Shown in pieces: positions 60,934-64,000 of a DNA stretch of 64,000 nucleotides (position 1 is the first letter of the stretch; each line of letters begins with the position of its first letter). The notes under the pieces were generated by a model. That model was not told the DNA's origin. It made no database searches and saw only the letters and a program-made list of their open reading frames with translations. The stretch comes from Coenobita brevimanus. Its lineage: Eukaryota; Arthropoda; Malacostraca; Decapoda; Coenobitidae. Both the position numbers and the translations under genes were made by a program. The stretch covers positions 18,379,331 to 18,443,330 of the forward strand of contig CM064657.1 of the NCBI GenBank assembly GCA_032717465.1. The letters are read 5' to 3'.

Positions 60934-61293
60934 TCAAACACTATCAAACGCCTTTTCAAAATCCACAAAACACATACTAAGTGGCATTTTCATCTCAGTA
61001 GCTTGTTGCATTAGATGCCTTACAATAAAAATCTGATCATTACAACCTCGACCCTTTCTAAATCCCGCTTGTTCTTCTCTTAAAATTTTATCAATTACTG
61101 GCTCTATCCTGTTCAACAAGATTTTGGAAAAGACTTTTGCAACTACAGGTGTCAAAGTTATCCCCCTCCAATTGCCACACACACTTAAATCTCCTTTTTT
61201 TGGTATTTTTATAATCACTCCATTTTTCCACTCTTTTGGAATTCCACCATTATCCCAAGCCACATTAAAAAGTTTCAAGAGCGCATTCTTCAA
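60934..61293 (-). pseudogene. RTE B2 reverse transcriptase, fingers and first palm motif
   Basis: Contains IPKEWKNGVIIKIPKKGD, VCGNWRGITLTPVVAKVFSK, REEQAGFRKGRGCNDQIF and MCFVDFEKAFDSV, with the first catalytic Asp. It ends at a TGA directly after DSV, where a Trp or Arg codon would be usual. It is in another frame from the upstream linker piece, overlapping by four bases. Confidence 0.88.
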
Positions 61294-61832
61294 CTCGTCA
61301 TTTTCACCTTAAGCATTTCAGGGAATATTCCATCCTCTCCTGGGGCCTTAAAATTCTTTAACTCTTTTATAGATTTTGCTACCTCTTCCAAAGTTATATC
61401 CCCTGTTTCTATCTGCAAATCTCTCTCGGCTGGCAAAATGTCCTCTTCAGCTGGGATTGGTCTATTTAGAACAGATTCAAAGTGCTCTTTCCACCTTCCT
61501 TTTATGTCCAAATCTTTAGTCATCAAATTACCATTTCTATCTCGTACAGGTATTTCCTTCCTTCTCTTTTCAGTCCCAGTTAACTCCTTTATGGCCTGAT
61601 ACGCTGCTCTTGTGCTCTGACCGTCATTTTTACATACTTTTATTTCTGTCTCTGTCGCCTTTTCATCATATAGTCTCCTTTTATCACGTCTAACGAGTCT
61701 TTTTACTTCAGAATGTAAACTCCAGTACTTTCCTCTAAGTACTTCAACTACCTGGCCATCAACATGTTGTTCTTCACTTCTTAACTTAGCCTCTTTCCTT
61801 TTCTGAATTGCATTCCATGTTTCATCTGACAT
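61290..61832 (-). pseudogene. RTE B2 linker between endonuclease and RT
   Basis: Contains MSDETWNAIQKRKEAKLRSE, a basic helical region, GRWKEHFESVLNRP, and FKAPGEDGIFPEMLK, the standard segment just before RTE-type RT. It overlaps the endonuclease piece by 52 bases in another frame, so a one-base change lies near 61840. Confidence 0.87.
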
Positions 61833-62938
61833 CCACTTTTTCCTTCTGCTTTTCCCTTTTTCTTAATAGTAACCTTAGCACTTTCATGCAAAACCTCTTT
61901 TACCTCTCTCCACATTTGATTAATATCATTGTCTTCAGATTCCATCAAAGTCTGCAGGACTAGAAACCTGTTCCTACATTCCCGCCGAAACTTTTCCCTC
62001 GTGCTCTCATCACTTCTCAGCTCATCCAAATCATAATTATTACCTCCTGTACAATTATCATTAACGTTTCTCTTAAGTTTTATTTTAATCTTTGACACAA
62101 CAAGTTGATGATCACTATCTATATCTGCCCCCCTCCTTACGCAAACATCTTGCAAATAACTCCTATGCCTTCTTCTAATTGCAATGTGGTCAATCTGGTT
62201 ACAATATTTACCACATGGTGAAATCCAAGTAGTCTTATGTATTTTTCTATGCTCAAAGATAGTTCTACCAATTATAAGGTCATTTGCCAAACAAAAGCTT
62301 CCAAGTCGCACCCCATTTTCGTTTCTTGTACCAACACCCTCCTTACCCATACAATCTTCAAAGCCATCCCTACTACTGCCAACAATCGCATTAAAATCAC
62401 CAATGCAAACTAACACATCATGTCTGGCCACTCTATTCACTACATCCTGCAGCTTCTCATAAAAGTCATCCTTCATTTCATCAGCAGCCTCATTTGTCGG
62501 AGCGTACCCTACAACCATACTGATATTACCATGGTCAGATTTAAAACGACCATAAAGCAAGCGCTCATTAATTGGTTCAAACTCACATACTGCCTTGCAA
62601 GCATCTCTACTCAGCAGTAAGCCTACTCCTTGGTAATGATTTCCATCACTCCTACCAGAAACCAACATAGTAATACCATCTTCCAAATTCATTTTATCAA
62701 CTCCAAGCAACCTCGTTTCTGTAAGAGCACAAATATCCATCTTGTATTCCTTGAACACTGAAATAAGTTCTTCCATTTTACCACCCTGATTGAGAGTTCG
62801 AACATTCCAGCTTCCTATTCTTAAGGTTCGTTTTGGATGTATGAACTTATTTTTACACCGTGGGATTCTTAGCACCCCCTGCCCACTTAAGGGCTGCACG
62901 GGACTGAGGGCCATTGCTTCGTCACCAGAGTTCATCAA
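61781..62938 (-). pseudogene. RTE B2 APE-type endonuclease
   Basis: The 385-codon piece begins at a Met and holds a complete APE-like domain: LRIGSWNVRTLNQGGKMEEL (Asn), CALTETRLLGVD (Glu), GVGLLLSRDA, MVVGYAPTNEAADEMK, VLVCIGDFNAIVGSSRDG (Asp/Asn), CNQIDHIAIRRR and DIDSDHQLVVSKI (SDH). All catalytic residues seem kept. It would nick target DNA. The last 25 residues read out of frame. Confidence 0.9.
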
Positions 62939-63102
62939 GATTTCTTAGGCAGAAAAATATTATACCCTGGAGCCAATGCCAGTGACTCGCAGGAACCAGA
63001 CAGTGGGGAGAGGAAATTAAGTAAATGAAAGTAAAATGCAGAGGGTTTGGACAGACAAAGTACAAGGGAAAGAAAGAGAGCAAAGAGAATGTAGATAAAA
63101 GT

Positions 63103-63153
63103 GTCCCTTTTAGTCGCCTCTTACGACAAGCAGGGAATACTGGGGAAGTATTC
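63103..63153 (-). other. Structured 5' leader block of RTE B2
   Basis: On the minus strand AATACTTCCCCAGTATT forms a 6-bp stem with a C-rich loop, followed by CCCTGCTTGTCG and GAGGCGACTAAAAGGG (GTCG/CGAC and CCC/GGG pairing). It is about 80% identical over 50 bases with the A1 and A3 leaders although the B2 coding region differs strongly from RTE-A. Confidence 0.65.
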
Positions 63154-63162
63154 TATCCCCCC

Positions 63163-63265
<103 letters not shown>

Positions 63266-63339
63266 AACATAGAAACATGATATATTTCTGATTTTGTTCA
63301 ACATCAGTATCTGATAACTTTCTTTTCATGTGCACTGAG

Positions 63340-63640
63340 TCCTGCTTTTGTGTCATCATGCATACTCTTAGCATTGAACCATTTCCCATCTACTGCATAC
63401 ATTCTCAGCATTTTCGAGATTTCTGATCTTTCTTCGTCATACTGTATGCATTCTTCAGATACATAATGACATCATGCAACTTCTTTTTCTTATCTAAATA
63501 CTTTTTGACAATAGATTTTATTGAGAATATCTGGTTTATAAATAACCCTTTCCCCTTTCTAGAACCCCTATGTTCCCCTCTATTGAATGCCTCGGTTTTC
63601 TCTGTCGACAGCATCTTGCAATACGAGTATATCTTATTTG
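63340..63640 (-). mobile_element. RTE-A7, diverged RT fragment
   Basis: The piece 63614-63405 reads RKGKGLFINQIFSIKSIVKK and DVIMYLKNAYSMTKK, recognisable as the RTE-A fingers/first palm region with FMDLEKAYD altered to IMYLKNAYS. Further down, AVDGKWFNAKSMHDD-like sequence continues to about 63345. It is the most decayed RTE scrap in the window. Confidence 0.65.
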
Positions 63641-63897
63641 TTACACCGATAAAACAAATACCTTGTGGTAAGCAATTACCTGTCTTTCTGTCTTTTCTTC
63701 ATACGATGTAACTATCATACATCACTTCCTGTCCTCTGGCAGTTAGCAGGAAAAGTCTCAATTATTAATCAAAGTAGAAAAAACGGTAAATTTGGTGCGA
63801 CTAGAGGGAATATTGCCGCGCTTTTATTAGATGATGAATAACACACTCCTCAACTATCAGCAGTCAATACTTGATTCAAATTTTTAAGAGTAATAAT
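63641..63897. other. No recognised feature
   Basis: AT-rich stretch before the triplet repeat. Confidence 0.5.
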
Positions 63898-63921
63898 GAT
63901 AATAACAACAACAACAACTAC

Positions 63922-63965
<44 letters not shown>

Positions 63966-63968
63966 TAG
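63898..63968. repeat. (AAT/ACA)n trinucleotide microsatellite
   Basis: AATAATAAT from about 63924 to 63960, preceded by ACAACAACA units. Confidence 0.93.
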
Positions 63969-64000
63969 TAATGAAACTTCAAGAACTCGGGCCCGGAGCT

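Larger units (their letters stand above)
59877..63160 (-). mobile_element. RTE-type retrotransposon B2, near full length (3.3 kb)
   Basis: Minus-strand element with leader block (63153-63103), endonuclease start near 62938, linker, RT and 3' end TGCCACAGGAAATGATTGAT followed by TGAT/TA repeats. The EN-RT coding region (62938-59887) has only about three lesions: a one-base shift near 61840, another near 61300, and a TGA at 60936-60934. All catalytic motifs of both domains appear present. It is the best-preserved RTE in the window and a different family from RTE-A. Confidence 0.9.

Overview
This 64 kb window looks like repeat-dominated intergenic DNA from an arthropod, most likely a decapod crustacean (shrimp, crab, crayfish or lobster). 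That is inferred from the very dense TA, TC, TG and TAGA microsatellites mixed with RTE-type non-LTR retroelements, Jockey/CR1-type retroelements, tRNA-derived SINEs, and piggyBac, Tigger and hAT relatives. No ordinary host gene, rRNA, functional tRNA or CRISPR array is recognisable. Almost every long open frame is either part of a transposable element or a translated microsatellite.

Layout. 1-2430: RTE element A1 (minus). 2.7-4.2 kb: RTE element C1, split by a SINE-like insert, then SINE-1. 6.0-7.2 kb: Jockey-type J1. 8.2-14.6 kb: RTE element C2, split by a 4194-bp piggyBac transposon with TTAA on both sides; its transposase frame has a single stop. 14.7-16.7 kb: three SINE-2 copies, two of them forming a ~950-bp palindrome, then a SINE-1. 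16.7-27.8 kb: RTE element A2, split by an 8377-bp LTR retrotransposon with the 5-bp target duplication AACCT. 27.9-30.8 kb: Tigger/pogo transposon with TA on both sides. 30.8-34.6 kb: RTE fragments B1 and A3. 34.7-37.6 kb: SINE-like pieces and Jockey-type J2. 37.7-40.6 kb: probable non-autonomous hAT element with a minisatellite and a G-rich tract. 40.7-48.3 kb: mostly simple sequence, a 1.3-kb polypyrimidine block, a SINE-2 and a small piggyBac-like MITE. 48.3-54.1 kb: RTE fragments A4 and A5, Jockey-type J3 and RTE A6, whose RT reading frame is open. 54.4-58.5 kb: three MITEs (hAT-like, Tigger-like, piggyBac-like) and a SINE-1. 59.9-63.2 kb: nearly full-length RTE element B2. The remainder is an RTE scrap and a triplet repeat.

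How the parts relate. Autonomous families (RTE, Jockey-type, piggyBac, Tigger) sit beside probable non-autonomous partners (SINEs, MITEs), and nesting gives relative ages: the RTE copies predate the piggyBac, the LTR element and the SINE-like insert that interrupt them. The most unusual single object is the LTR retrotransposon. Its integrase is encoded upstream of reverse transcriptase although both are Ty3/gypsy-type, the arrangement known from Gmr1-like elements. Also notable are a structured 5' leader block shared by two different RTE families and the very regular placing of microsatellites at retroelement ends.
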